Origin: Diplocarpon mali
Lineage: Eukaryota; Ascomycota; Leotiomycetes; Helotiales; Drepanopezizaceae
Assembly: GCA_024741835.1 (NCBI GenBank)
Contig: JAENRP010000106.1
Location: 1-64,000, forward strand
Length of the DNA stretch: 64,000 nucleotides
Reading direction: 5' to 3'
Positions 48,713 to 61,093 of this stretch are shown here, one piece after another. The position numbers and the translations under genes are program-made. Position 1 is the first letter of the stretch, and each line of letters opens with the position of its first letter. Under the pieces are notes generated by a model. The model was not told where the DNA came from and did not search any database. It worked only from the letters and a program-made list of their open reading frames with translations.

Positions 48713-51222
48713 TCATTCCGGATAATCTCCTTCACCACCTCCGATTCGATTTCGTCTTCTCTTTTCACCAGAGGCAGCACCGTCGAAAACACCAGCAACA
48801 GCCCCAACCCTAACTCGCTCTCCCGTGGCCCCAAGATCGACGCCCAAAACAGGCATATCTTTTTCCGTCCCACCAACCAATATCTTGACCAGCGGAATTA
48901 CAGTCGGCTTACCATTTAAGACCGTGATTACGACCGGTAAGACAGTCGGCGTACCCTGGATAGTGACCGTGAGATGGCTGATGACGTTGGGCTGATCCTT
49001 CGTTGCACTACTTGGCTGAGCGACTTGTCTGAACAGACCTCCAGGGTTGTTGAGAAGTGGACTGGTAACTGGAGGCTGAGCCTGAGGTAGGTTCAGACCT
49101 GGGAGCCCCGCAGATTGAAGAGCACCGACCACACTGCTGAGAATAGCACCATCGAGGCCAGCTATTCCAGCAGATTGGAGAGCACCTACTACACTTCCAA
49201 TAAACGCCGTGGCCTGAGGGCTGGGTCCACCAGCGATACTAGTCAGAGGCGCTGCAGCATTAGAAAGACCTGCGGATTGAAGAACAGCACCGACACTAGA
49301 GAGAACGTCACTGTTGAGACCAGATATACCGGGGGGCTGAAGCGCGCCTGCTACACTTCCAATGGTTGCGGAGGCCGAAGGAACGAGGCCGCCAGCGGCA
49401 TCACCGACCAGCGACGTCGCAGTAGGAATCAGCCCCCCAGCAACATTACTACCAGACGCCGCCCCATTCGAAAGCAACCCACCCTCGAGACCCGTAGTCG
49501 AAGAGAGAAGTCCGCCACCAGTAACGGTAACGGCAGCAATACTTGTCGGATTAGCATTTCCGATGGCCGAGTTAGCAGCTCCGAAGGCTGAGGAAAGTTC
49601 TCCCATGACACTGCTCAAAACCGCACCAGAGAGACCATTGATATTTCCCAGAGCTGAGTTGACGTTCCCAATGGCGTTGCTGAGGACGTCACTTGCGAGA
49701 TTGGCGCTGGCTGCTTGAGTAAATCCATTGGGGGATGTTTTAAATGCTTGGAGTGAGTTTGTGCTCAGTCCGATCCCAGGAAGCAGTGAAGGTATTGGTG
49801 CTAGACTGGGAAGGCGGGCGGTGAAGCCCGCCATTGTTGTTGGTACTGATGGAGAGAATGCTGTGGTGCCAGATCTAGACTCGTTAGCCGAGCCGTAACA
49901 TCACAATAGCCAATTCACTCGCCCGAGAGCAGAAGCCGCAGAACTGATGAGGCCATTGCCGAGCCCCACCGTCGGACTAGGAACACAGAACCATCCTTGC
50001 GCACAATTTCCACACGCCCAACCATATCCACAAGGACAGGTCTGGGCCGCGGTTTGGGACGGAGGACAGAATACCCCGTCTGGACATTCGGAGCAGGAAT
50101 AGCCTGCATTGGGACACGGATGAGCGGAGGTAGCTAATCCATCATATGTTCCTGCGACGGAACCAATCGGAGGGCTCGAAGCAGTGTTGTTGGATACTCT
50201 GGATGTTGGGGGACAGTCCACTGCTCGTCTCGCGAGAACACCATCGGCACAGGCGACGAGACCTGACTGGGAAGAAGTAGAGGGCGGCGATAAAGGGTAG
50301 ACCTTGGACGCAGGACAAACACTTGGACACTTAGTAATCGCACTTCGAAATCAAGCAGCTTGTTTACCTGACAGTCTCGGTACAAGTGATAGTTGAAGCA
50401 GCCACGAAGTTGAAAAATGTAGCGGTTTCCTCATAATGCGTACTATGCCACGTTTCGGTGACCGTGCAAGTCTCAGTACTCGGAGCCGGACAGGCAGTGC
50501 CGCTAGGAACCGGCGAACAAGTTGCGGACGGAGCAGCAGTCGAAATTGCAGCCCTTGTCAGATTTGACGCAGATGTGATGTTGAACGACAAGGCTGACGT
50601 CAAATTCGCGTGCAGAGAAGCATTCGTAGCTCCAGCTTGGGACGAATTCACCGACCCAAAAGTAAACAGGCCACTCCCACTTGTCTTCGACGACGTAGCT
50701 CCCGCGTTTGCAGTGCCCGACATGAAACTCCCTACAATTCCCGTTGCAGCGCTAACGATGCTTCCCACGATACCGGTGGCTTGATCCAGGCCGCTGTTAA
50801 AAATTCGTATGTTGTCCGGTACGACAGAGACTACGCTCGTGGCTGCAGTAGGAGTTTGCGAAGACGTTAGACTTTGAGCTAGATTCGCAACATTTGAGCC
50901 GTCATTCAGTAACGCAGCAGCTACTTTCGAAACGGCTTCGAGAATACCACCGGCTGCTGGGTCGATGGCTTTAACTTCGGGCTTGGGCGGAGGACTATAC
51001 AGATCAGTCGCCAGTCAGTCCCCCTTCATCTATTCTTCCGAAAGGCAAGTCAACATACTTCCATGGCATATCAAATGTAATTGTTGCTCTTTTCACAACG
51101 CCTAAGCCCGTCTGCGCAGGCTCATTCCGCCCCACCTCCCGGAACGTAACGATTGCGAGTACGAACAGGATGATGAGCACACAGATGCGCGCTCCCGTGC
51201 CAAAATGTCGCAAAGTCGGCAT
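48713..51222 (-). CDS. Membrane-anchored cysteine-rich repeat protein of unknown function
   Basis: I do not recognise a family. The four-exon model is 51222-51059, 50994-50368, 50321-49923 and 49874-48713 (2352 nt, 783 residues). Residues about 10-28 form one hydrophobic helix (ICVLIILFVLAIVTF) after a short basic N-terminus, suggesting a type II membrane anchor or uncleaved signal. Next come an Ala/Ser/Asn-rich segment with N-glycosylation sites, then a Cys-rich block in exon 3. That block holds a duplicated motif of the form C-x2-C-x4-F-C-x-P (SCSECPDGVFCPP and ACGNCAQGWFCVP). The C-terminal half is Gly/Ala/Ser/Leu-rich with imperfect repeats around GSVVGALQSAGIAGLD. The last intron, 49875-49922, works only with a GC donor, which restores the frame across an otherwise broken junction. 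If that is wrong, exons 1-3 and exon 4 could be two genes. A cell-surface or wall role is inference. Confidence 0.65.
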
Positions 51223-51749
51223 GGTATGTGGCCAAAATGAGTGCGTCCAATACCTGGAGAGTCAAGAGAGCGAGAAAGAAAGCGAATGTTGTGTACGAGA
51301 GTTGTACACAATTGAAGCAGGGTTAGACAAGAGGGATAGTAAAAAGACGCGAGCAGAAGGAAGGAACTTATCCGTTGAAATAACGGAGAGCTCTTGCTGT
51401 GGTGGCTAGGCCGTCTCTTCTGGGCACGACTCTACTAACGACTCAAAGCCCATCGGGATATTCGAACTGAGTGGGAAGGAGAGAGGAGGGGCTTTATCAG
51501 AAGCTCTTTTTGAAGTTTCCATCGCGCGCGCTCTCACAACTCTGCGAAAGCTTCCGCATGCCGTTTGCTGGATTGTGGCCGACAACACATATTTGTAAGC
51601 CCTAAATTGCTACTTGCGGCATAGAAATACCATTGCCAACCACATGTAGAAAGTCGTCTTTTATTCTGAGATATTAGCTACCATCCATCCCAGGCAACCA
51701 TCTCGGTAAACACCCAGCGCAAACCAAAAGAGTCCGTGTCATACACACT
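51223..51749. other. Intergenic region between the cysteine-rich gene and RPS2
   Basis: It holds the promoter of the cysteine-rich gene on its left and the 3' end of RPS2 on its right. No further gene is seen. Confidence 0.5.
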
Positions 51750-52754
51750 CTAATAGCGCTTTCCTGCACGGAGAACATCGCCAAACTCGTCCAATGGGCT
51801 ACGGATGAGCTTCGTCTCCTTCCACAGGTTGGGGGTGAGATATCCGTATGTGTTTCCAACAGCAACAAAAGTTGCCTTAAGGGTATTCTCCAGGGTCTTG
51901 GTCGATCCGGAGGAAGAAGTGTAGATGTCGTCGACACCGGCAAGTTGAAGAAGACGTTTGACTGCGGGGGAGGCAACGAGACCTGTGCCACGGGGAGCTG
52001 GGATGAGCTGGATTTATTAGCAAACGTTAGAGCAGATTTCAGATCAAGAATCGGTATATTGGGTTCGAAATGGTAAAGGACTGTTACACTTACTCTGACC
52101 GAAACGGAACCGCACTTTCCACTCTCCTTGGTGGGCAGAGAGTGAGGGAGACCCAAATTGGTGCCCCAGTATCCACGTCGGATTGGCAAAACGCTCAATT
52201 TGGCGATAATGATGGCAGCACGGATAGCAGTAGCGACTTCCTTGGATGTCTTGATACCGAGACCGACATGACCTTCGGAATCACCGATAACGACGATGGC
52301 CTTGAATCGTGTACGTTGACCGGCACGAGTTTGCTTCTGCACAGGCTTGATCTGTAGGCGGAGTTTTTGTTAGCTTTTGGGCATATCAATCTACTCTCTT
52401 GTCTCGATATTCGATATCCAAGACCAAGTCCACATTCTACCCGCGCATCTTGAGGACTGTGAGCCATACCTTCATAACCTCATCCTTCAACTTGGGCAAG
52501 AAGAAATCCACAATCTGGTACTCCTTGATAGGCAGCGAGTGCAGGTAGATCTCCTCCATACTCTTGATCTTGCCATCCTTCACCAAGCGCCCCAGTTTGG
52601 TCACGGGCTGCCACTCCTTCTCCTCGTTCTTGTTGGCGCCCCGGCGAGGTCCTCGTCGTCCACGTCCGCGTCCACGGTCTCCTCCACGGTCACCGCCGCG
52701 CGATCCAAATCCCCCTCCGCGAGCTGCTGCTCCGCCTCGTGGTGCGTCGGCCAT
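51750..52754 (-). CDS. RPS2: 40S ribosomal protein uS5 (Rps2)
   Basis: A core protein of the small ribosomal subunit near the decoding centre and mRNA entry. The three-exon model is 52754-52470, 52351-52094 and 52007-51750 (801 nt, 266 residues); introns are 118 and 86 bp. It starts MADAPRGG, followed by a Gly/Arg-rich tail ([20 protein letters not shown]) that is the usual arginine-methylation substrate of eukaryotic uS5. The conserved core follows: [70 protein letters not shown], then [16 protein letters not shown] and [17 protein letters not shown]. Length is normal and all exon junctions are in phase. Confidence 0.97.
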
Positions 52755-53932
52755 GGTTGCGAATTGATGTCTGGAGGAGTCAATTCGTGGGCGTGAGGTT
52801 GTTGTTGAGGAGAGCTCAGAAAATGCACGCGAAATATTGGGTTGTGGGATTTGGACGTTAAGCGATCGGGACGCGGCCGCTAGCGCCTGTGCTCCTTTAT
52901 TGGAGGGGCACCTTTCGAACGGGGGGATTTTCCGGCCAATCATCGTGGATTTGCTTCATCTCCAATACCAATTGCGAGATGAGATAGATATCTGGTAGAA
53001 ACCGCAGGCGTGACGACCATGTATCCTGCCAGACCTTGCAGCGAGAAAGACTCGAGCAACTCCAACACCTCGGGGCGACGTCTTCAACCGCTCCCACGCA
53101 ATGGATCGCGATTCAGTACGTCATATCACAAGCACGAAGACAATTTATTCCAATGCCAAAACTACGGCCCCACTGCATCATTTCAGTGGGGTGCTGGATT
53201 TTGATCTCTTGCATTTAACTTCTCTATCTTTGAGTGTTTACTTTCCTCCTCTATCTGTGTATGTCGAGGCAAAGTGCCTTGCTCTGGATGCCCCGTACAG
53301 TGAAGCAAATGCCAGTGGTACAATTTCTCAGAGCAGAATTTTCAAAGGAGGTGTGTTGGAACTATATTGTTCCTACAGATTTGAAAGCTCTGGTGTTCTA
53401 GACTCTGCACCTCGCAGTTAACCGGCTTGCCTGATGTGAGCCAGTTTGGTCCAAAAATGTATGAATGCCTGTCCTCGTCAGACATAGACGACTCTATTCT
53501 CTTCCCCAACCCAATCCAATACTTTGTTTCCCTATTTTCCAGCGGGTATTATATCGCTCCCAATACCCTGGGAGGAACCCCCCGAAGCAAATTCCTCCCC
53601 AGTCCTACATTTAGCCTTCTACCACGGTCGTTTTGACTGCCGAGCATGTCGTGAATTCTCCGTGGTTGACTTTTCGTTCTGTAATCATCCAAGTGCGTAG
53701 TGGTCTTGGGTTGACCAACAAAATCTGGCGTAGAAGGAAGTCTCTTTGTAGCAGAGCCGTATTTTCCCAGCATTTCGTCGATATGTAACAAGCATCAAAT
53801 GTTGCATCTGGAGCCGAGCTGAATCGGCTGATCAAGTCGCCAGAAAAGACACCGTATCTCCTTGCTCATAAACCTCTCTCGATCGAGCCATCCGCCGTCC
53901 TACCAACTGAATGCCGTCTCCCTGAACATTTT
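52755..53932. other. Region upstream of RPS2
   Basis: The RPS2 promoter lies here. Short frames at 53100-53640 are not recognisable. Confidence 0.4.
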
Positions 53933-55212
53933 CTACCCCCTCGAATTCGTAACCGCACTTGCTAGCCGACAGGCCAGCCACCTCTCGTTGCAGCTCACCC
54001 CCAAGCCGTTCACAGCCCACCTTCTATCCTCCTCGATCCTCACTCCATCCTCCGGCGCACCATCTCCCTCTATACTGCTTACCCACGCACAAAGTCTCGC
54101 CACCGTGCTTGTATCGTAGCACAGCCCTTCTCGCCGCGCCGTACTCCAAAGCAGCGCTATCGCCTGTCGTCTAATGCAGCGATCCCGACATTTAGTGGCG
54201 ATTATGAGCCGAGGAAGAATGGTCTCCATGTCCAGCGTGAAGCGGGACGAGTTGGCCGACACGGAAGAGGAGCCCGTGAGCAGGGCTTGGGCCTTGGTAA
54301 GAATCTCTTGGAAGAGCTCCGTGTACTCTAGACTACTCGCCAACAGCACCGTCGCGATTTTGAAGTAGATACTCAGCATATCGCCCGCATCAGCCGTCCA
54401 GATTCCCGTGATCAACCTGCGGGAATCCGCTTAAGTTTAGCTGGGTCAGGTGACTCGTCACATCCAGGCTCCTCGCTAGGGCTCCGAGTGCAATGGTGGC
54501 GTGCCGGATCGGGGCGACGACATGGCAAAGCTGCAGCACCTTCTCCGTCCAGAAAGCTGGATCGAAAGAGCCGCAGATTCCAAGGGCCGTCTTGTCGCAG
54601 AAGCGTTGGAAGTAGCGCCATTCGTCCGCGGTGTCGGGGATTAGGGAAGAGGGCGAGTAGGTGAGGAGTGAGACGGGGCGGGGTTGGATGACGACTGGCA
54701 GAGGGGAGAAGGAAGAGCATTCTGTGGTTTGAGGGGGCGTAGCCACCGCAGTCACGGCCGAGCTTCTGGCACCGAACTCAGACGGGTTTCTGGAAATCTG
54801 ATAGTTGGCTTTCTGGCCTGTTTCGGACCACGGTAGGTGTCGCTTCTATCATAACGCTTTCTATACGAGGCTGAATGTGAGCCGACCTCAACTTACAGTC
54901 TCGTCACATCTCACGCGGCGTTATCTGTACGTCAGTAGATTAGCGAGCTGATGCGAAGTCGAAGATATACTCCGAAGCAGGGTGTTTGGTGCCTTCCAAG
55001 TCTTGCCCTGGTGCCGGTGATGAAGCCAAGGAAACATACTTACAAGTAGAACACCCCGCCCTGGGCCTGGGTCCGCTCTTCCTCAGTCCCTGGCTCCTGG
55101 AAGATTGTCCCGGCGACGCCTGGTCCGGCGCAGCGAAGTGGTTGCAGAATTTATACACAATCTGGTACGGATGTCTCAGCGACATGTTTTCCTGGGGTTG
55201 CGCTGCTGTCAC
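53933..55212 (-). pseudogene. Broken Zn2Cys6 transcription-factor gene
   Basis: The remains of a fungal binuclear-cluster regulator. Exon 1 (from 55212) ends in RAGCSTCK at an intron donor near 55035. After the intron the text reads stop-RRVRCDET; the stop is TAA where a single base change would give a Lys, Gln or Glu codon. After a second intron it reads KPV-stop-VRCQKLGRDCGGY, with TGA exactly where the fourth cluster Cys belongs. The frame then shifts before the middle domain (DEWRYFQRFCDKTALG, FWTEKVLQL, IRHATIALGALARSLD). A further frame change precedes DMLSIYFKIATVLLASSLEYT. Much of the expected middle region is missing. I infer a pseudogene. Several sequencing errors or a very unusual splice pattern would be the alternative. 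Confidence 0.7.
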
Positions 55213-58200
55213 CCCATTAACGCCAATGACTCTGAATCATTTGCAGTATTACAGAGGAAGGTTGGATGGTATTTGCAGGCTAGAAGACGTGCATTGGTAG
55301 AGCGAGAGCTGATGCTGTCGGGGACTCTGGATTTGGACACCCGGATATGGTGCTGAGCCAGAAATGTGCAGGCTAGGCGGAGTCGAGGTCAGCTAGCAGA
55401 AGACTGAACAGTAGACAAAAGACAGCAGATCAAATTAGTACAGAACACAACCCTCCTAATCCGAGCTCTGCTTGGAATCCCAGGTAGTTGGTGCCCATAA
55501 CGTTCCGGTGAAAGCACAACAGGATGAGATATCAGCCCCAAATAAACGAAGCAGAGAGGACGAGCAAGATAAGCGCGGCAGAGCTGTGATGGGGGATCTT
55601 TATACCGCACTCTGGCTGGGGAGCATAAGAGCCAGTCAGTCCAAGCCGTGAGATGTGGCTGAAGGGGTAAAAGACCACTTGGGACCATACTCGATGATCA
55701 CCAGAAAATGGAAGGCAGCTGCATCACCATACAGCTCCATTCGAGCAGCGGTCTTCTCCTCAGCAGGCGCTCTGTCAGTCGACTATCCCCAGACTCTGGA
55801 GCCTTTCACCACCCAAAATATAGATTGCAAGAGGACAGGAGGGCGGCCACGTGATGCTATCTTGGCGTGCTCTCTCCAGGATCTGGAAGCATCCTGAGCA
55901 GAGCAAGATATTGTGACAAGTGAAGCAGCAATCTGAGGCCTGTTCTTATGCAAGCCTCTTTGCTAAGCAGCACCTCGCGCTTTTGAGTGATTTAGGGGCC
56001 CGTTTAAGCTTGGTGCGTGTGGCTGGTTCAGGTGACTTCTGGCGCTTCTCTGCCTGCCTTCCATTGCTATTATCTTTCATTAATAACAACTTATAGGTTG
56101 TACACCTGCAAACTTCAATCGTGATTTTGATGTTTTTGGAATGACGAGTCCTCGTGGAAATGTGGAGATGTAAGAGCTGTTGTTGATTTTAGCACCCCGC
56201 ACATGTCTAGTTAGGTAATCCTCAGTAGCTTCCCCACTACTCGGGACGCCCGGCCCGTCTCACCACCTGTGGCTTTCTCTCTTTCTTCACCAAACCCTAA
56301 TAGTGCTTGTCAGCATGCGATAAGGTGCAGCTCACCCGTAAGCATCATAAATCAAACCCACATACTTATCTTCTAGGCTCTAGATTTTTTGCGAAGCTGT
56401 GTGGCCTTTCTGCACTTTTACATTTGTAATTGCCATCTCATCACTTCCAGCGCCAAGCTTTAAGCGAAGCAAACAAAGGACGAGAGCCATCATGGAAAAG
56501 CTACTCGAAAGCGAGATATTATTGGACTCATTTAAGAGTTTAAATGCTAAGTAGCTCATTTTCCGCCGAATTTTAAAATAATCCAAAGCCTCATGTGCGA
56601 CTCTGTGCTACGTCAAGTAAGCAGCCTGGCTCATACGACCGTGAAAACTTGCTCGTACGTATTTAACAGTGGAAAAAACCAAAGCTCATGTTTCTATCAG
56701 ACCTTCAATGGTAAAACTAGGAAGATATTCTTTTTTTACCCCAAGGTCTCTTCTTTTATAGAGGAACTCGATTTGTTAAGCTTCCCTGAAGCGGCGAGGG
56801 TGACCGTGGTCGTAGACAAACTAGCAGAAGTAGTATAGGATTTACGAGTTGGTGCCAGTGTAAGCCAAAGGTATTTTGCCGCTGGCCGCGATCCTTAGGT
56901 GTACCAGCATCGCAAGGCCTTCAGCCCAATCCTCCAATCTTAATTTCGGATCACTGATTTTTATGGCGTTTATACTACCTTTGAATTAATTGTTGTGAAA
57001 TCTGAGGGGAAAAGTCATCGCACAATTATGGAGCTAAGAGACGTCATCTCGTAGAATCTTCAATATTTGATGCATTGTGAACCGATCGGATACTTTATGG
57101 CCGGGTTTCAAGGAGGAGCTCTCATATCGAGCAGTGGTGGTAGGCCGTTAAGCTCATCGACGCTAAAGATTTTCTCAAAGTGCCCTGTTCCTCTCGAATC
57201 AACCCAGCCATCAGAATCGTCCAATTGCTACCCAAATCTAACTACATTCCAAATTCGCTTTCACTCCTCGTCGTTGGACCATCGTCTCTGATCCTAACAA
57301 GGGAAATTGGCGTGACCTCATCTGGCGTATCGTGGCCGGGGGCCTCGCGGTCTGTGTCTAAGCAGATTAAGCCTCGTGCGAGCTAGAGAAATTGAGCTGG
57401 TATTTCGGAGTCGCCGGAGCTGAGGTAAAATACTTGAGCGGCGGAGGAAAAGTGGCTGTGTTTGCCTGAGAAAGTGAGGATCGAGCTAGCACCGTGGATC
57501 CACGTGGTTTCTATTATCTTTTAGTTGAGCCAGTCCGACAATTTCTATATCCTGGGCATGGCTACCGTGCCTACGCTCCGGATTCCCAAAAAATGCATTC
57601 TTGAATTTCTTCTGACCCCGCATATTGAAGCGCCGCCGCTCCTATCCCGCTATCTGGCTTAGTACCAGTGTCTGGTAAGGAGATTAACGATCCCAAAGCA
57701 ACCGGAGGGGGCGCTGGGAAGTGATCAAGCATCTCTTTACCCTCTGAATTGAGCGAGTCCGAACAATCATCTCCTTCAACACTCCCCTTAGGCCTCACTA
57801 GACAGCGAATCAATCGAACAATGGAACTCGCTCGTTTTATCGGCTCTTAGAAATACTTCTGCAGATATGAAGCAGCTTTTTGAAAGAAGTGATATATAAC
57901 ATATCTCCCTTCTGGAGGCTTCGAAATGAATATATATATATATGGATGTATGCATGTATGTTTGAGCATTTTGCGTGGGGCAGTAATGCAGAAAATCAAT
58001 GTTGCAGTCCCGTGTTCTCATGGCTTGACTCTGACTATATATTAGAAATTGACAGAATCATAACTATCAATGGATAGAATTATCACAAAATATGTTATTT
58101 TCTTGAACAAGTCTTTCAGCTTCACATTTCCCTTGAGCATTACCCTCGAGACCCATAAGAAGCAAGAAGAGAAATTCTTAACACTAAGTATATTTTCAGA

Positions 58201-59652
58201 GCCTGTTACAGAAACTTTGATCACTAAGCTTCTCATTATCTTTTTTCTAGACGGCAGAGCTTCTGTAAGTTGGCCCATTCAGCAGAAAACCAAATGGTAT
58301 TATAGTTAGTTTAACTGCGTCAAAGAATTGCAGAGCTATTTTAGTAGAACACAAACTTCCCTGTTTCACCAGAAGCACTTGACCTTCCATTGGCAGATAT
58401 CCAGACCCAAGAATCAGCAGTTGAATAAAATACCCAACTCGTGCTAGAAATGACCACTGAGTAGCTCTAAAGAAACAGCCTAGGACGCCTTTCTCCATCC
58501 AGATATTGTAAGCAAAAATGGAAATGAATAGGAGAGGTCTGACTCAATGAACAGGGTGAACTAGAAGCCCCAAAAACGACATTTCGATCCAATTTGAAAC
58601 GTTGGAAATAACTATCAACCAATCCAAAATAAAGAGAAACAGTACCGGATATTGGTCAAAGAGAAAATGTATAACCTCCGAAGAATGACAGCCAAAGGCA
58701 AGAATATAGTTTGGCTAAGACAATCAACCTTTAAAGCAGTCCTCTTGCCATAAAAAAGAAATTTTATTCTGTCACTTGGGATAAAGAAGGATCTGACGGC
58801 AGCTAGTCCACTTTTTTTCTTGCTCCAGAAATATTCCACTCCCCTGAACCAGTGTTCAAAAATCCCAAGTCCTAAAAGTCAAACAATAAAGAAGTATTTT
58901 AGTATACCTGGGCACACATGTTGGAAGCAAAATTAGGATCTCGTGTTGCAGGCCAGTCACCTACTGAGAATAGTCTATTTTGTGACCATGAATTATATAA
59001 ATGAACAGAGAAACTGAACAAAGCCGCAAAGAGAGAAGTATAGTAAGAGGAAACATTCCTGCAAAGACGCAATTTTTGTTTGTGATTCAAAGTTAGATTT
59101 TTCAGTTTACTTACGATAAGTCGCACTTCCTGACAAGTGGAAGTGAGGTCTAACTCATGAAGCGTATAACTATTTCTAGATGCCTCACGAAATTATGAAG
59201 TCTCCTAGATATCGTAGCCAATTACCGCTCCAACTTTCAAGCCAGTAACAACCAGCACAGCATAGTAGAGCCCGTCCTAATAAGCTCTAATAATATGAAT
59301 TTTTAATCCCTTGTCCAAAGTAAATTCCTCCCAAGTCATGAAGTATCTCTGCTTTCTTCGGTGGTTTTATTTGACACTCTTGGAGTTATCTGTAGCTGCA
59401 TTGTGTGGTGGCGAAATTTCTTCTGAGTAGTGGAAAGTATTCGGCATTTTGATTTGTTCGATGTGATAACTTTCCACGATCAATAGTGGGATGAAGCAAA
59501 TATGAGAAGAGTGAGATTGAGGCATGAATTATCGCTCAATGCGTGAATATATTGAAGACTACGCAAAGATTTTGTGTTTTAGAGAAGAGAACTATGGGTA
59601 TCCATTCGTCAACTGCAGAACGCTAAAATTCACCGCAAAAAGCACTCCCAAA
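55213..59652. other. Gene-poor region, partly AT-rich
   Basis: No gene recognised on either strand. A short TA microsatellite with GTATG repeats lies near 57930-57960. Frames such as 55389-55688 (minus) and 56593-56838 (plus) have no resemblance to known families. Confidence 0.4.
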
Positions 59653-60731
59653 CTATTGCTCCTTAACAATAAGGTTATCGGAAGGCTTGATCCGTTGTGC
59701 CCATTCCCTTTGCCGGATTAGTTGACCACGTTCTAAAAAGAATTTGGGATAAGGGATACGTACGTCCAACTGCCATCGTACAGCCTCCGCTGGCTCTCAG
59801 CGCCATAGCCCGCCTCACTCAAAGCTGCATCGATCACAGCAGCCGTAACGCCCGTTCCACAGCTGTTGATGATCGGCTTCTCAGGATCAATGCCCTTCGA
59901 CTCGAATATCTTTCTTAATTGGTCTCCCGGCAGGATAGCCTTGGTGATCGGGTCCAACAGTTCAGAAACCGCCAGCGAAATACTACCCGGTATATGTCCT
60001 GACTCCAGTCCAGGTCTAGGCTCTGGATCCTTCCCCGTCCATCTGCCATAGGGCCGCGCATCCAGAATTTGGACATCTTTGGCGCCCTCCTTCTTATAAT
60101 CCTTCGCCAGTTCTTTGACCTCCTCAAAGTCCACCACTCTACTGGCGTCGAACTCAGGAATTGGATAAACACACGTATCCACGTCCCAAAACTCCCCACT
60201 CTCTGTCGGCAGGCCCTCCTCTACCCACAGCTTGAAGTTGTTCAGCAAATGCACAGAGTCATGTCCGAACGCCTTCAAAGTCCAACCGACTCTCGGAGCT
60301 GAGAAAATTCCCAATTCAGCAGTATCATACACGACGACTGTATCGTCGCGCTTGATACCTAAGGCACTCATCGCCTTGGCGAAGTCTGTCGCGGATGGCA
60401 GCATGTGCGGGTACGGCGAGCGCTTGTCGATGACCTTGTCCAGGTCGAAAAAACGCGCAGACGGGATGCGCTTCTCGCGGAAGGTGTCGAGCCCATTGCG
60501 GCCGTCGTTGGGCAAAAACCAGCTCGCGCAGAGAGGAACGGTGCGTGGTGCGGTGGAGATTTTGGAGGGAGAATTCTTCTTGAGAGCGGCATGGAGCTCG
60601 GTCGGGGTGATGAGGTAGGAGGAGACGGAGCGGCGGGTGCCCATGACGAGAGGTTTGCGGGAGGAATCGAGGTTAAGGCGAGAGAGTGCGTGATTACGGA
60701 GACCCCGTGTGAAGAGATTCGCTGCCACCAT
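59653..60731 (-). CDS. Mercaptopyruvate/thiosulfate sulfurtransferase (two rhodanese domains, Tum1/MPST type)
   Basis: Transfers sulfur from 3-mercaptopyruvate or thiosulfate to an acceptor; the yeast relative Tum1 feeds sulfur to tRNA thiolation. The two-exon model is 60731-59764 and 59707-59653 (1023 nt, 340 residues). The intron is 59708-59763, and the last exon gives the expected SWTEWAQR ending. Two rhodanese domains are visible: the inactive N-terminal one (RIPSARFFDLD, DDTVVVYD, RVGWTLKAFG) and the catalytic C-terminal one with QILDARPYGRW, SGHIPGSI and active-site loop SCGTGVTA. The Gly-Thr-Gly-Val loop after Cys is the mercaptopyruvate type. The N-terminus is rich in Arg, Ser and Leu like a mitochondrial presequence. 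A second in-frame Met at residue 30 could give a cytosolic form. Confidence 0.93.
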
Positions 60732-61093
60732 GGCGAGCTGTGTGTGGCCGTGATCGAGCGCGCATATGGTGCAGCTGGCTCGCAGAATCGAAGTTGGGAT
60801 TTCACTTTCACGTGAAATGAAGCTGTAGAAAGTGGCGGATACTGTAAAAGCTGCGTAAGAACGTAGGTTGAGGTAGAGGGGTTGTAGGTTCGGCTACAAA
60901 CGATGTGATTGGCAGCACGTGCAAGCGAGAAGAGCGGATCACCACCCACCGGCTCGTTTAGAGGCCGACGCGTCTCACAGTAAGCATCTCAATCGTGAGT
61001 ATAAACAACAATTCACCTCTAGGTTCGAAGCCAAGCCAAAGTCAACACAGACAGCCTCCTAGCGCCTTAAAAGCCATACAGTCGAGTCCTACA
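60732..61093. promoter_or_regulatory. Shared divergent promoter of the sulfurtransferase and APC11
   Basis: The two start codons face away from each other across 362 bp, with no gene between, so both promoters must lie here. No specific factor site is claimed. Confidence 0.6.

Noticed and set aside
52195..52943. Extended start for RPS2 at 52943
   Set aside because: The in-frame extension lacks conservation features. The MADAPRGG start followed by the Gly/Arg tail matches the normal length of uS5.
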